From Chrysemys picta bellii (lineage: Eukaryota; Chordata; Testudines; Emydidae), in assembly GCF_011386835.1 (NCBI RefSeq), contig NC_088797.1, positions 60,041,587 to 60,105,586 of the forward strand: DNA of 64,000 nt, given 5' to 3'. Of this stretch, positions 12,345-24,884 are shown piece by piece; position 1 is the first letter of the stretch, and each line of letters opens with the position of its first letter. Below the pieces are notes generated by a model. That model made no database searches. It was not told where the DNA came from and was given only the letters and a program-made list of their open reading frames with translations. Both the position numbers and the translations under genes were made by a program.

Positions 12345-12651
12345 CAGTGCTTCTCAATCTTTCCAGACTATTGTATCCCTTTCAGGAATCTGATTTGTCT
12401 TGCATACCCCAAGTTTCATCTCACTTAAAAACTACCTGCTTACAAAATCAGACATAAAAATACAAAAAAGTGTCATAGTACATTGTTACTAAAAAAATGC
12501 TGACTCTCATTGTGTGTATGAAATTGTAGTTTGTACTGACTTTGCATGTGCTTTTTGTGTAGACTTTTGTAAAACTAGGCACGTATCTAGATGAGTTGGT
12601 GTAGCCCCTGAATGCCTCCAGGGGTACACGTACCCTGAGTGAGAACCACTT
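12345..12651. mobile_element. hAT-type non-autonomous element, 307 bp
   Basis: Begins CAGTGCTTCTCAATC and ends GTGAGAACCACTT. Flanked by CCCTAGTG (12337-12344) and CCCTAGTC (12652-12659), 7 of 8 matching. The left duplication overlaps the end of the preceding TA-flanked element, so it inserted at that edge. Confidence 0.78.
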
Positions 12652-12659
12652 CCCTAGTC

Positions 12660-15600
12660 TACCTGTAACCAGGGAGCCAGGGTGCTAGGACAGTGTTTCA
12701 TAGACCATAAACCTGGCCAAGTGCCTCTGTCACTGAACTGAGCTTATGGTCTTTCTTTATGAACAACAGCGAATCAGCAGTTGCACCAGCCGCTAGCACA
12801 GCTGACATCGGTGTGCCAGAAACTGAGCAGCCGTAGCAATGTTGCAGCAAGAACAACATTCCGCACCATGAACAAACAGTTACAGTTCTCAAAAATGCTT
12901 AGGCCTACAAATGTCAAACATGTATCAGTCATGATACATCATGAGATGTAGTGCATGGGGCTAGCTCTAGCAAGCCTGGATACCTGTTTAGAAGTTCTGC
13001 ATTCTGAATCTTTGAATGCTCCATCAAGTTTTGGCAGACTTTACAAAGTTCACCAGTGCCCCATTCCAAAAAAGGACTAAGTGTATACTTAAGCCCACGA
13101 TTAACAGCTGAAGTCAATGGGACTCCTCTGATGGTTAAAGTTATGTGCTTTGCTGTGTCTGGTTAACTTTATTGAATTTGCCAAACATCTGATGGCATTT
13201 ATAAAGGACTCTCTAAGCCTGGCAGACTAACACACAAGAGTCCAGGTTATTACATTCCTTAACTGTGCTAGAGTCATTGGTCCCAGAGCAGAAAAGTAAT
13301 TAATGTAAGACTTAATTGATTAAATAAAACAAATATTCTGTCCACCTGAGACGTGTCATAGGATGGCAAGCTAGACAACAGGATGAGGACAGGACACTCT
13401 GGTATTTGTAGCAAGATCATTTGATGGCTGGTGCCTGGGAGGTGGGGGTGGAAGAGAACATTTTCTGAACACACAGATCGTAACTGAAGGAGTTTTATGC
13501 TCCGATGGTGGGCTGGCCTTATGGCTATGGATACAGAAGGGTGTGGTCAGATGTTTGGCTGTGTGTGTAGGTTGGCTGTGTGTGTTCTTTCTGCATACTG
13601 TACTGACTCTGGCCAGATAGCCTGTACAGCAGGCCCTATTCAAACTGCCCAGTAAATCCACAGACTCTGTTTGTGCTAAAGGAACTTGGTCAGGTTTGTC
13701 ATCAACAAAGCACGGTCCTAATGTCCTGGCTCAATGGTGACAGGTACACTAACACATGTATGACCGTTGCAATGGACTAGCTCAGTTAATGGTGGTACTT
13801 TCCATTATAGCCAAAGACACTCCCTCTGAGATACATCTTTATACACAAATACAAACAAGTTACATATCACCCAACATCTCTAGGTGCCACCCTCTGATGT
13901 ATTTGTTGGTTTGATCAAAACATCTCTATCCATCATGCGGTCATCCTGACCTTATAATTAGGATGGATCAATGTGTTCCTGTTATCTTTGGGGAATGTGC
14001 TGGTATCAAGGTATTCTGGTTCCACCCTTCTGGAATGTGCTTGTGTGAGTGCTCCGTGCCCAGCACCTCTTAGGAATATGTGTTTTTGCAATATCAGCCC
14101 TGTGCTTGCCAAATTCTGTGAACAGGGCCTACCTCTTGCTCACAACCTGACTTTGCTTCAGAAAAGTTTTGACCACTACTTTAGTTCAGGCCTCATACCA
14201 GGCCTCTGAAACAAGGCCTTATGTTTCAGGCCCTCTTCTTACTACAAAGGGTACGAATGAACTGATGGTGTGAAGTGCAAGCAAGTGGGAGAGGGCGTAC
14301 CTCTCTACTGCTTACATTGCTGGGGGTTGTCAGATTTTGATGAAATGATAGGAAGTGACAGTCAGAAACACAAGATCAGGGGCATAGAAAGTTGAGCAAT
14401 GATGAATAAAAGACACTGGCTTTTGTTAGAGCCTAAACCAAAGTCGCAGACCCAAACCCAGAAGGTGCAGGTGAGGATGGTTCAGATAACAGGACAAGAT
14501 CAGAAATTCACAGCTATTCTCTAGCTCAATGAGTCCCCAACTCCAAACACCCTTTATACATTGGGAGATTCCAGATCTCGATTTGAATTTGGCAACAGTG
14601 ACCCCAGCTCTATTCTTACTCTTACTCTAGGTTTGGGAGCTAACATCTAATTGAATGTTGTATCAAGCCATGAAACAGCCACCTCTGACTTTTTTCTGCC
14701 TCAATTCTGACTTGCGGCTGCTATTCTTGGAAGATGTGAGTATGGAAAGAAATAAACCAATAACTCTTCCTAAGGGTTTTCCCCCTCACTACTGTTACTA
14801 GAGACCCTGAAATTGTCCTTGAATCCTGGAGCAAAGTGGTGTTCCTGGGGACTGGTTGCTACACCTTTTAGCACAAGATAAGTGATTTTGTACAAGTGTG
14901 GAGTAATAGTCAGGTGGCTCAAAATGAGTGCTGGGGGTGGGAAGAAGGGAAGTCCTTGAAATAGACTCTGCAAACACAACCCTGTACTCTTTGGAAGAGA
15001 AGCACTTTGCAGAGGGAAGTCAAAGTGTGCACTCCAGATTTTAAAGGTATGATGGGAGGCATATGCTGCTATTTATTTTAATGTTGCAATATGGCTTTAT
15101 TAGTGAAAGCTAATGTATTTAATATCTTACCAATGAGTTTTAAAAGTGTTTGCTGCAGTATATACACATTACGTGTGTGTAACCTGATGGGTTTTGGGAG
15201 ATGTTAGGATGCTAAAATTATCTCGGATTCTCAAAAAACGGATCTAGAAGGCTATAGGAGGCTAATTACAGGCTGGCTATTGTAACATTAGCCTATATTG
15301 ATCTAGGGCATATTCACTGAGTCAATGCAGCTAGGTCTGATGGAAGACAAAGGGTCAAAGTCTGCCTTTGATTATACATGTACAACTTTCACTGTCTGGT
15401 GGAAATTGTACACACATGTGAGGGGAGAATTTGGTCCTGAATATGAATGCAAGTGTGTGCGCACCTTTAACAAATATGGGGGGAGGGGTAATCTTATCTC
15501 TTGGTTACTGGTTTGAATTCAATCCTGGATGAGGTGGTATGATGAAAATCACTACCACTTGATAGGCAGTTTGTCTCTATGTTGGGTGATCTCTGTCCAT

Positions 15601-16179
15601 TTCTTAGTAGACAGGGAGACACATAACTGAAAGACACCATCATGATTGGCAGTCTCAACAGCAAGGCTAAGGTTTACTACTTTCGCCACCATTCATTTAT
15701 AGCCTGAATTTAGAGGTGCTGAGAATTTGTAATTGAAGCCAAGGGAAATGCAGATACCACACACCTGTAAAAATCAGGCTTTTCTTTTTGCTTTAAGCAT
15801 CTATTATGTGCAACAGCTATTAAGCGTATGGTCCGTAGGACTTTTCAAGCAGACAACTTTTCCACAGTACTGACTGCTATGGAACTTTCACACAATCACT
15901 GTAACATTAAGGTTGAGAATTTAACTCTAAAAGGTAGGAAGTTCAAAGCTACAAGCACAGCAGCTTCACCAGCAGTAATTCAGTACCACACCTTGCACAT
16001 ATCGGGCCAAACTGAACCCTGGTGATAAATAGGAACAACTCCATTTACTTCAGTAGGAGCTGCAGGGGGACTCAGCACTTATGAAAAGATCAGAACACTG
16101 ACTTAGGACCCCAACTATAAATTTAGGAGCCTAACTTTAGATTTGAAAATCTGAAACATGAAATTTTATCTGTCTTAGC
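12660..16179. other. 3.5 kb without a recognised gene
   Basis: Low to medium GC with no long frame (longest about 96 codons, without family features). No delimited element recognised. Confidence 0.45.
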
Positions 16180-16405
16180 TACTATCATTCCCATAGTATC
16201 TGAGCACCTCACAACCTTTAAAGTATTTATCTTCACAACACCCCTGCGATGTAGGGATGTGCTATTATTCCCATTTTACAGATGGGAAATGGAGGCACAG
16301 AAAGACTAAATGACATGCCCACAGTCACACAGGAATTCTGTGGTGAAGCAGGAAATTCAACTCATGTCCCCCAAATCCCAAGGTAGCGCCCTCACCATTA
16401 GACCA
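16180..16405 (-). repeat. MIR-like SINE
   Basis: Contains the reversed CATTTTACAGATGGG core and flanking AGTCACACAGG...AGCAGG typical of MIR-type SINEs, ending with the GCCCTCACCATTAGACCA part of the tRNA-like head. Confidence 0.8.
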
Positions 16406-16722
16406 TCCTTCCTACCTTTATGCCTTAATAAAGTTCTGTCATGCACTGAATGGGTCTGTTTCTGATCTTAGTTTGACACCAGTGTAATTCCATTGGGCCA
16501 GATTCTCATCTCCATAACATTGACTTCAGTGGAGCCAGTCCAGATTTGCACCAGCAAAATGATAAGCAAAATCTGAGCCCACTGAACTTGAATCTGCTCT
16601 CAGTCACCCTGGGGCACATCAGAAGGAGCTCCATTGGGTAACCAGACCGCTTCCAGGAAGATCCAGACACGCAAACCTGCAGTTGTGACCGTGCACATCT
16701 TTGTTTAAGCTGCAGTTGTTGG

Positions 16723-16930
16723 CAGGGCCGGCTCCAGCATTTCTGCCGTCCCAAGCAAAAAAAAAAAAAAAAAAAAAAAAGCTGCAATTGGCAGTGGCAG
16801 TTAAGTGGCAGGTCCTTCGCTCCTAGAGGGAGTGAGGGACCTGCCGCCCCCAAATTGCCGCAGGTGCCGCCCCTCTCCCTTGGCCACCCCAAGCACCTGC
16901 TTGTTAAGCTGGTGTCTGGAGCCGGCCCTG
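16723..16930. mobile_element. hAT-type non-autonomous element, 208 bp
   Basis: Ends CAGGGCCGGCTCCAG and CTGGAGCCGGCCCTG are exact inverses. GTTGTTGG is present on both sides (16715-16722 and 16931-16938), a perfect 8-bp duplication. It contains a 24-base A run at 16757-16780. Confidence 0.92.
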
Positions 16931-17104
16931 GTTGTTGGCAATGCCACACCTCACCTAAGGTTTTGCCCTGCCTGCAAATGGACTCACTTTGGCTGTGATC
17001 TCACCCTGCCTGGGTTCACTGTGCATGAACAGTTGGGCTGTTGAGTTTAACTGGCAGGAACATTCAGAGAAAGGGAAGGTCAGAATCACACAGACTGGAT
17101 TTTA

Positions 17105-17710
17105 AAGCCATACATAAGTATTCCCAGTGCGTGTGCAGCCCCCGTACAAGTGTGACTCACCCCCTGGCTGAGCACACCAGAGTAGGCTCTCTTCCTTTTG
17201 CATCCACGCTGACAGCCACTCCAGCCCTGCAGTCACCTGCCTCTTCTTGCAGCTCAGCCTTCCGGCCAGGTCATAGGTAGCGTCCCATCCCTCCCAGAGT
17301 AAACAAATAACCCAACAAACAATAGTCTGCCTGCCTCAGGCTGGGTCCACAGTTGACTCACTAGTCCTTACCTCTATTATAAGGGGTTTCAATAGATCAT
17401 GCCCCTTGCCCAGGGGATCTGCTTCACCCTCCCTGGTGGGCCCATAGGGGAACCCAGGCCTTCCCTCTCCTCCGGGTTCCTATCCAGGGACTGTTTCGCA
17501 GGCCGTCGAGGCCTGGTTCCGCTGCCTCTTGCTGCCTCTCTGGATCGCTTCCTACTTTGCCCTGTCTTGGCACTGACAGCCAGCCATCTGCTGTCCTTCC
17601 CAGTCAGCCCCCACTGGAACCAGTTAATCCCTTTTAACTCCTCGGTCCAGACACCATGCGTAGCAGGGCAGGGCGGATTGAGTTCTCAGGTGCTCATTAA
17701 CCCCTTCTGA
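17105..17710. repeat. dispersed repeat (TAGGGGAACCCAGGCC family)
   Basis: Shares TGACAGCCACTCCAGCCCTGC and TAGGGGAACCCAGGCCTTCC with the copies at 21500 and 8770. Non-coding. Confidence 0.55.
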
Positions 17711-17711
17711 A

Positions 17712-18030
17712 CACACGACTGGCCATACTGGGTCAGACCAATGGTCCATCTAGCCCAATAACCTGTCTGCCAGCAGTGGCCAATGCCAGGTGCTTCAGAG
17801 GGAATGAGCAGAACAGGCAATCATTGAATGATGCATCCATTCCCAGTGTCTGGCAGTCAGAGGCTAAGGACACCCAGAGCATGGGGTTGCACCCCAACCA
17901 CCTTTGCTAATAGATCCATCAGAGGCTATCCTCCATGAAGTAATCTAGTTCTTCTTTGATCCCCCTTATAGTTTTAGCCTTCACAACATCCCCTGGCAAT
18001 GAGTTCCACTGGCCCAACGTAGGGTTGGCC
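17712..18030 (-). mobile_element. CR1-like LINE 3' end
   Basis: Starts at GGCCATACTGGGTCAGACCAA, a common CR1-type 3' end, and runs through the typical untranslated part to GAGTTCCACTGG. Read on the - strand. No frame is preserved. Confidence 0.8.
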
Positions 18031-19205
18031 CATGCCGTCACACATACCTTTCCTTCACTGAGCTGTAGAAAAAGGGCCTAGTCAGACCGGGACACATTGC
18101 ACTAGTGTGCACATGTAGAATGCACGTGCTCAGGAGAGGGAACACGCTCAGCTGAGTGCAGTCAAGATCCTGTGTCAGCTGGTTAGTTCTCAAGCTCTTG
18201 GTTGGGCAATGCAGAGCCACCAAATGCATTATGTACCTCTGTGATTGATCTTGGGCCAAATTTGGCAAGTTACAGGTAGGATACTTGTTAGATCTTCCAG
18301 ATCAGGAGAGGTCTTTTCCATCCTGCTTTCTCTGGGTCAAAGAAAGATAGTTCGCGCAGGGAAGTTGGTAGGCATGCCGAGCAGATGACTGTACCTCCTT
18401 GGAGAATGTGGAGCAACCTTTGAAGACAGCAGGACCTGTTCAGCTAGAAAATGGATTGTAATTCACCTTGAATTTGTATCATTTGCGTATCAGTTGGAGG
18501 AGGGGGTAACTATTAGTGAGGGGAAGGTCTCTGCTGACACTGGCTCTGAGCTTTGTCTCACTAGAAATGGTCACTGGGAAGAGATGGGGCTCCTTTTCCC
18601 TACATGGAGTCACAAGGACTCAGGAACAGTGGGTTTCAGGACGATATCACCGTTTTGATTTCCACACAATGAACTCTCTAAAAAAAGCCATGTTAAATGT
18701 CTTTTTTTTGTGTTTGTTTGTTTTTTAAGAAGGAAGCCATAGTTTTTCTTTAAAGGATCACTCCCACTGAACTCAAAGAGTTTGTCATTTTGACTGATCA
18801 TTTTTACCCAGCACAGAGGGATTCACTACTCCAGTGATTAGCTAAATCCAATGCAGTTGTGCACAGCAACCTGCTCTTATGCTATACTTTCTGGCCCGGG
18901 GACCAGAAACAAGATCAAGTGACTTATCTAGCCCATCGTGACTAGCCAATGCAGATCAAACAGAATAAATTCAGAGAGCTCCTAGAGATAATAAATAAAT
19001 CAATAAATCACCAAACCCATTGTTGGATAGTTTCATAATGAGTGCATTTGAGGAAATTGAGATCTGGTCATGGATATGTTGCTGGCAGAAAGAGGTTATG
19101 TTAAGGAGACAAATTATTCATTGCAAGTTACTCAACTCTACTGCTAATTATCATTCAGTTAGCTTCTGCCTAGTTATGATGTGGCTGCTTCTTTCTCTTA
19201 TACAG
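18031..19205. other. 5' flank of MSMB-like gene 1; first exon not found
   Basis: If exon 1 is close, as in gene 2, it should lie here, but no TATA-ATG-GT arrangement like 41093-41160 is visible. AT-rich stretches such as 18990-19010 are not convincing TATA boxes. Confidence 0.4.
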
Positions 19206-19311
19206 ATGCACTTCTTGAGCTTCCTTCTTACCTTTGTCATTGCAATGACCTTATCCAATGCCCAGTGTATTTATGAACCCCTCCGAAAAAAGCTAGTATT
19301 CAACAGAAAAG
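19206..19311 (+). CDS. MSMB-like gene 1, exon 2 (signal peptide)
   Basis: 106 bp from acceptor CTTTCTCTTATACAG to donor GTAGG, ending in phase 1. It opens with an ATG and encodes a complete 19-residue signal peptide, so translation could start here if exon 1 is non-coding. The mature start is Gln-Cys, as in gene 2. Confidence 0.85.
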
Positions 19312-20293
19312 GTAGGAACCGCAAACCCTCAACTATTCCATGTTCAGCATTATAGAAGGCACTTACAGTAGAATACAAGGCCAGGCTGGTTTTGTCCATT
19401 TTAGTCACAGTCCATTCACTGTAGGTGGGAAGGGAAGGAAGGGCATGAAACAGTAGGATGGAATGAGGGCAGGGTAATAAATTCACCCTGGGAAAAATGG
19501 GGAGCATCAGGACAAGCATTCTCCCCCCCCTCCAGTTTAATGAAGGATGTTAGACTCTCAGGGGGTCTGGTTCAGGACCCTAGCTTTGGTTCACTGGCAG
19601 TAACAGTCCACATATTAATTGGAGCCAATCCACTGTGTTGCATTTTCCTGGAGACAAAAAGCAACCTTAGAAACATAAAGCAGAAACCCAAGATCTTCAG
19701 GTCCATCCATGGAGCTCCTGGTACTGCTCAGGATGGATAGGGGCAAAGGTGAGATATTAGCCACCTCTGCCATCCTCTGATCTGGGGTCAACTTGTCCTG
19801 GGCTATGCCTGAAGGCTGCCCTGATTTGTGTAGATTGCCTACAACTGCTATTCCGGCAGCCAAGGGATCCCTAGACACAGGGAAACTGGTGGCCCAGAAG
19901 GGGCTGGTGTAGGAGCCACTATGCTAGCTGAGGACTCCATTAGGCAACTAACAAGGGTCTGTGCCAGTAGGGGTGAATTTGGACTAGTATGTTTACCACA
20001 ATATACATTGTTTACATTGGCTCATAGGCATGCCATGTCATGTCACACTTTAGTAAACTTCTTAATTGCTGCTAAGTGGTCAGAGGTGTGCAACATCTGC
20101 AGTGGGAGCCCTTTGAGGAAGGTAGTTGGGGCTAGGAGAGAGGGTGAAATTATTTCCAGGTAGGTTATTCTTATTTATGCCCCAGGCTGCACCCAGATTT
20201 TGGCACAACATTCAAGCTCAAGGCATATACACACACTAATATACATTTTTAATTCTGTATTTTCACTAGTTTTATTATGTCTCATCTATCCAG

Positions 20294-20396
20294 GCTGCTT
20301 TAGGGATGGAGAGATGCATGAGTTTGGTGTCCACTGGTACAACAAGGATTGCTTACGCTGTTATTGCACCCGAGAAATAGTGGTCTGTTGCATCAA
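20294..20396 (+). CDS. MSMB-like gene 1, exon 3 (six Cys)
   Basis: 103 bp, identical in length and phase to exon 3 of gene 2. Acceptor ATCTATCCAG, donor GTGAGT. It encodes an EFGV-x-W...KDC-x2-C-x-C...CC pattern. It is followed by an A-rich stretch. Confidence 0.9.
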
Positions 20397-20574
20397 GTGA
20401 GTGGGAAAAAAAACAAAAAACAAAAAACAAAAACAAAAACACTACAACGTCTGGGTCTGGGTTATTTGGTTTGGACAAACACTCTTCATGGTGTGCACAC
20501 CCCCCACCCCCAAAGAATACAGCTCTACTGCTTATCTAACATACTACAGTAATAAGGCTAGATAAGTACAGTAT

Positions 20575-20745
20575 CTAAATATCTCACAATCTTTAGTGTA
20601 TCTATCTTCAGCTACCTTCTGCTCCCCGTGAGGTAGGAAAATACTACTATCCCCATTTTACAGATGGGGAACAGTGGCACAGACAGACAAAGTCACAGAG
20701 GCTAGGTCTTCCTAATCCTAGCCCTAGCCCCTGGACTGTCCTTTC
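20575..20745 (-). repeat. MIR-like SINE
   Basis: Carries ATCCCCATTTTACAGATGGG, followed by GGCACAGACAGACAAAGTCACA. It lies in intron 3 of MSMB-like gene 1, just after exon 3. Confidence 0.75.
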
Positions 20746-21499
20746 TCTCTGCCCTCAGAGTATAGAAAAGAGGCTAAACCAACCCTGAACTTTGCAGGAG
20801 TGGCTCAGGCTCAGAAACAAAATTCAAGATCAGAATTTCACAACTGGTTTCTTTCTTCATAAGAGGCTGAGCCAAAACCAGGTAGGACCAGGTTTCTTTG
20901 CACAAGGTGCTGTACATACATAATCACATGGCCCATCGCCCTGGTAATAAATACCATCCCACAGTTTGCCCAGGCTTGTTCATCCCTCATGGGGGATGAT
21001 CAGCTGCAAGGGGGTTCAGCTACCTTCGCAAGCCCTAGGCTCTTCATCCTGCATAGGCCTGGCTGACTGAGGAAGGATGGTCATAAGTAAGACTCCCACA
21101 TCTCAACTCAGACGTGATTGCTTCTCATATGCAGGGTCAACGTCCAGGATCTGCAACCAGAGGATAGCCTCTGTGTCATGGGAGGGGAGATGTTGCAAAC
21201 GGCCCTCCAGCTGGGACCCTCTTCTGTGATATTGTCCCCCAGTCACAGCATGGAGAGAAAACCAGGCTGCTCTGCTGCATAGTTACAAAAACGCCATTAG
21301 CCAGAGAATAGCCTGTTGAGTCTGGTCCAGGCTCTACACGCAAGTTGACAAGGAGGCAGGATTTCAGAGCCTAGCCTCCAGCCTGAATGGGAGCATCTAC
21401 ACTGCTATTTTTAGCTCTGCAGCCCAAGCCCCGCAAGCCTGAGTCAATTGACCTGGGCTCAGACTCAGCAACGTGGGTATTTCTTTGCCATGTAGACAT

Positions 21500-22335
21500 A
21501 CCCTTCCTGTGTTAGGCCCTCTTTCCCACCGGTGCTTCCACTCTAAGAATGCAGCTTTTTTGGTCCCCAGTAGAAGCAGGACTCCTCAGCTAGCCCACCC
21601 CATTGTGGCTCCCCTCTTCTGGCTCCCCTTGCTGACAGCTGCTCCAGCACTCCAATGGCGTGCTTCTTCTTGTGACTCAGCCTCTATCCAGGTCATGCTC
21701 TGTTCCACCACTTCTGAGGTAGCAGGGCCCCCTTCTCCCCTACAAAAAAAAAAGTCCAACAACTTCCCACAAGGCCTTCAGCCCAACTCAGAGCACGTTG
21801 GTCCATAACCCACTTATATCAGGACACTTTCACACCACCATCCCTAGTGACCTGTAGGGGAACCCAGGCCCTGCCTCTACTGTGGGTTCCAGCCCAGATA
21901 ATGGCATAGAGAGTACACTTGTAAAGTTTGCGGAGGATACCAAGCTGGGAGGGGTTGCAAGAGTTTTGGAGGATAGGATTAAAATTCAAAATGATCTGGA
22001 CAAACTAGAGAAATGGTCTGAAGTAAACAGGATGAAATTCAATAAGGACAAATGCGAAGTACTCCACTGAAGCAGGAACAATCAGTTGCACATATACAAA
22101 CTGGGAAATGACTGCCTAGGAAGGAGTACTGCAGAAAAGGTTCTGGGAGATCCCCTCCTGTCCTTTCCCAGGGGCCTTTGCCAGTGCCTCCTTCTTGGGG
22201 GAAGTATCCCACAGCCTACTCTTGCCTCAAAGTCCTTCCCTTAGCAATCACCCTACTCCTCTCAGCTGGGACTGATCCTAAATTGGGCATGGCCCCAACC
22301 TGCTGCACTAATTGCTCTGACTCCAGTTAATGTTT
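21500..22335. repeat. dispersed repeat, split by a CR1 fragment
   Basis: Contains TAGGGGAACCCAGGCCCTGCC followed by GGGTTCCAGCCCA at its break point (about 21895), then resumes at 22147 with CCCCTCCTGTCCTTTCCC. Same family as 52005-52985. Confidence 0.55.
21890..22146 (+). mobile_element. CR1 LINE fragment (internal ORF2)
   Basis: Encodes LVKFAEDTKLGG...KWSEVNRMKFNKDKCEVLH, the RT segment after the catalytic box in CR1 elements. Its right end overlaps the left end of the 55396 copy in sequence (ACTGCCTAGGAAGGAGTACTGC), so it lies just upstream in the consensus. It splits a dispersed repeat at 21500-22335. Confidence 0.88.
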
Positions 22336-22340
22336 CCCTA

Positions 22341-22910
22341 GGGTTACCATACGTCCAGTTTTTCCCAGACATGTCTGGCTTTTCGGCAATCAAACCCCCG
22401 TCCAGGGGGGGAAATTGCCAAAAAGTCTGGGAAAAATACCGGCCGGGCACTTCCTCTCCCGCGGCTGCTCTGCTCCTCCCCGGACTCAGACTTTGGCTCT
22501 GTTTAAGAGCCGAGCTGCCCGAGCCCGCGCTACCGGCTTCGGGCAGCCCCTGTGCCGCCGGAGCAGAGCAGCTGGAGCCGGGGAGGAGAAGTGCCCGGCC
22601 GGCGGCTGGGGTCTGAAGGCATAGGGGCTGCCTGCAGCCCGAGTGCTACCGGCTTCATGGTTTGCCAGGCAGCCTCCAGACCCTGTGCCCCCAGCTGGGC
22701 GCTTCCCCTCCCGGGCTCCAGCTGTGCTGGGGAAGCGCCGGGCGGGGGCACAGGGTCTGGAGGTTGCCCCGCAAAACGTGAAGCCGGTAGCGCTCAGGTA
22801 GCCCTTTCCACGTGGCTGGGAGGGAGGAGGGGGAGTTAGGGCGGGGACTTTGGGGAAGGGGTGGGGCTAGGGCCTATGGAGTGTCCTCTTTTTTTAAAAT
22901 ATGGTAACCC
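22341..22910. mobile_element. TA-flanked miniature element (GGGTTACCATA family)
   Basis: Begins GGGTTACCATA and ends with its near-perfect inverse ATATGGTAACCC, with TA on both sides. The interior is GC-rich. Same family as 1734-2546. The TA duplication is typical of Tc1/mariner-type elements; no transposase is present. Confidence 0.75.
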
Positions 22911-22914
22911 TAGT

Positions 22915-22974
<60 letters not shown>
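22915..22974. repeat. (CA)n microsatellite at the ERV break
   Basis: About 30 uninterrupted CA units. They separate the truncated env from a TA-flanked miniature element, and read in env frame on the - strand as Val-Cys repeats. Confidence 0.97.
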
Positions 22975-22976
<2 letters not shown>

Positions 22977-23492
22977 CTTAAAAGAAGACTCTGAAGGCTT
23001 GCCCACCCATGAAAAAGTTGGATCAGGGTGAGGGATCCACATATGGGATAAGTGGGATGCGCAAGGCTTGAAGCCAAGATTTTTACTAAAGGTGGTGCCA
23101 TTAAAATACATGTTGCATTTACTTGTTCCCACAAAAGTTGACTCCTTTTCTTTAACAAAACACAGTGATCCTGTCTGATTGGTTACCCTGAGATATCTGT
23201 TAATTGGCACTCCTGTTTTGTCCCATGTAAGATTGTGTTGGACTGGATCTTTTACTCTAGCCGGTGGCATCCAAGTCATATTAGCAGTGGTCAGGGGAAT
23301 GGGTGTGAAGGAGAGTCCCTGTTCTGCATTTACTGGAAATTGAGTACATACCCAGCAATTACTTCTATTTCCTAAAATACGAGTTTTAACCTCGTGGGAA
23401 TATCTAATAAAAGCATTATCTTCATAAGCAGAAAATAAACTAAAAAGGCATAATAAAAAACACACAGTTGTCAGAATAAAAGGTCCTCTCAT
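22975..23492 (-). pseudogene. env: ERV envelope, N-terminal fragment
   Basis: Starts with a hydrophobic leader (about residues 5-22) and continues as a surface-subunit-like sequence with several N-x-S/T sites and a CWVC motif near residue 47. After about 170 residues the frame runs into the (CA)n tract, and beyond that into an unrelated TA-flanked element. The transmembrane subunit and 3' LTR are absent. Only the fragment before the repeat is assigned to env. Confidence 0.8.
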
Positions 23493-24880
23493 TTTTGCCG
23501 AATCAATTTAAGTCTGATGTCTGAAAGAGGTAAGCTGGTCCACTGGTCGGAGGCAGCGTCCTCAGTGGTGGCAAGAGCTGCTGGTCCGTCACTGTGGTCC
23601 ACTACAGCTGGCTTGACGTGGGAGTGGTGGATCCAGGATTTGCGTCCTTCCAGGAACACTGCAGTCTGGGTTGTTAAAAGAACCTGGTGGGGTCCAGTAA
23701 ACCTCGGCTGGAGGGTGTCGTCACAAACGAACTTTTTGGCCCAGACGAAGTCCCCTGGTTGGAACGGGTGGATCTGTTCTTCCAGCGGCATGGTCTGGGA
23801 AAACTGCGAGGCTTTCCAAAGGGTACGGAGGCGAGCCTGTAGGGAGAGAAACTGGCACGCGGTCATATGATCCCCGCCCAATAGTGAAACATCAGCACGT
23901 GGTAGCGCCCCACCTTTGAAAGGGGGGTGTCCATAGAGCAGTTCAAAGGGGGATAATCCCAATACACGGGTTGGGCGAGTACGAAGGTGAAACAGGACCA
24001 AGGGAAGTACCTGAGGCCACTTTAACCCTGTTTCTTGACAGTATTTAGCCAATGTAAACTTAAGCTCCCTATTCAGACGCTCAACTTTCCCGCTAGACTG
24101 GGGGTGGTAGGGTGTATGAAAGGAGTGTGAAATGCCCAGTCCTTGTTCTAAACGGCCAAGGACATGACCAGTAAAGTGAGGTCCGCGATCTGAATCAAGC
24201 ACGAGAGGGATGCCAAAACGGGGTACAATGGCTCTAAGGAGAATCTTCGCCACTGTGGCAGCAGTACAATTAGCAGTAGGAAAAGCTTCGACCCAGGAAG
24301 TCAGAGGGCAAACCAAAACAAGGAGGTGCTTTTTCCCAAAAGCCTTTGGCATATCTGCAAAGTCAATTTGAAGATGTTGAAATGGAGCAGCAGGCGGAGG
24401 TCTTCCACCCTTAATTTTGTTAAGAGGCGGAGCAGGTCCATTACCCTGACATGTGCTGCATGCTTTCACTATTGACAGGCAGTAGGGTTGAATGCCTGGA
24501 GCATACCAAAAGCGAGCGATGGTGTCCACAAGGGCGTGTGTGCCGTAGTGACCCCCCTTATCATGGTGCCAGCGAACTGCCACGGGGTATGTGGAGCGAG
24601 GGAGGCAGGCTCGGCCATCCGGCATAAGCCAGGTCCCTTTGACCAGAGTGGCTCCGAGGCTCTCCCACGACTGTAGTTCAGCAGCGGGTACTGGTACGGG
24701 GTGCGGTGGAGTAAAGGAGGAGGCTGCAATAGCCAACGTGGGCATGGCTAAGGGTAAGACGGCAGCCGTCTTCGCGGAGGCGTCAGCCAGGGCATTCCCA
24801 CGGGTGACGGGGCTATCATCTTTAGTATGGGCCCGGCAGTGAACTACAGCCAGGACCGAGTGTTCTTGGAGGGCGTCCAA
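23489..24880 (-). pseudogene. pol: ERV RNase H tail and integrase
   Basis: The 463-aa open block starts with the RNase H C-terminus (about residues 1-36). It continues with integrase: a His-His...CSTC zinc-binding N-terminal domain (about 105-144), and a DD35E core with Asp173 (QIDFADM), Asp231 (SDRGPHF) and Glu267 (KVERLNR), with 35 residues between the last two. A C-terminal domain with a PGDFVWAKKF segment near 376-385 follows. This is the longest intact part of the element. Its last bases overlap the start of env, as in gammaretroviruses. Confidence 0.94.
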
Positions 24881-24884
24881 AAGC

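Noticed and set aside
19038..19110. Candidate exon 1 for MSMB-like gene 1 (ATG at 19038)
   Set aside because: No usable GT donor in the right phase follows and no TATA box precedes it; exon 1 left unassigned.
22836..22974. Continuation of the env frame through Val-Cys repeats into a further tail
   Set aside because: The repeats are a (CA)n microsatellite and the tail lies in an unrelated TA-flanked element, so env was cut at 22975.
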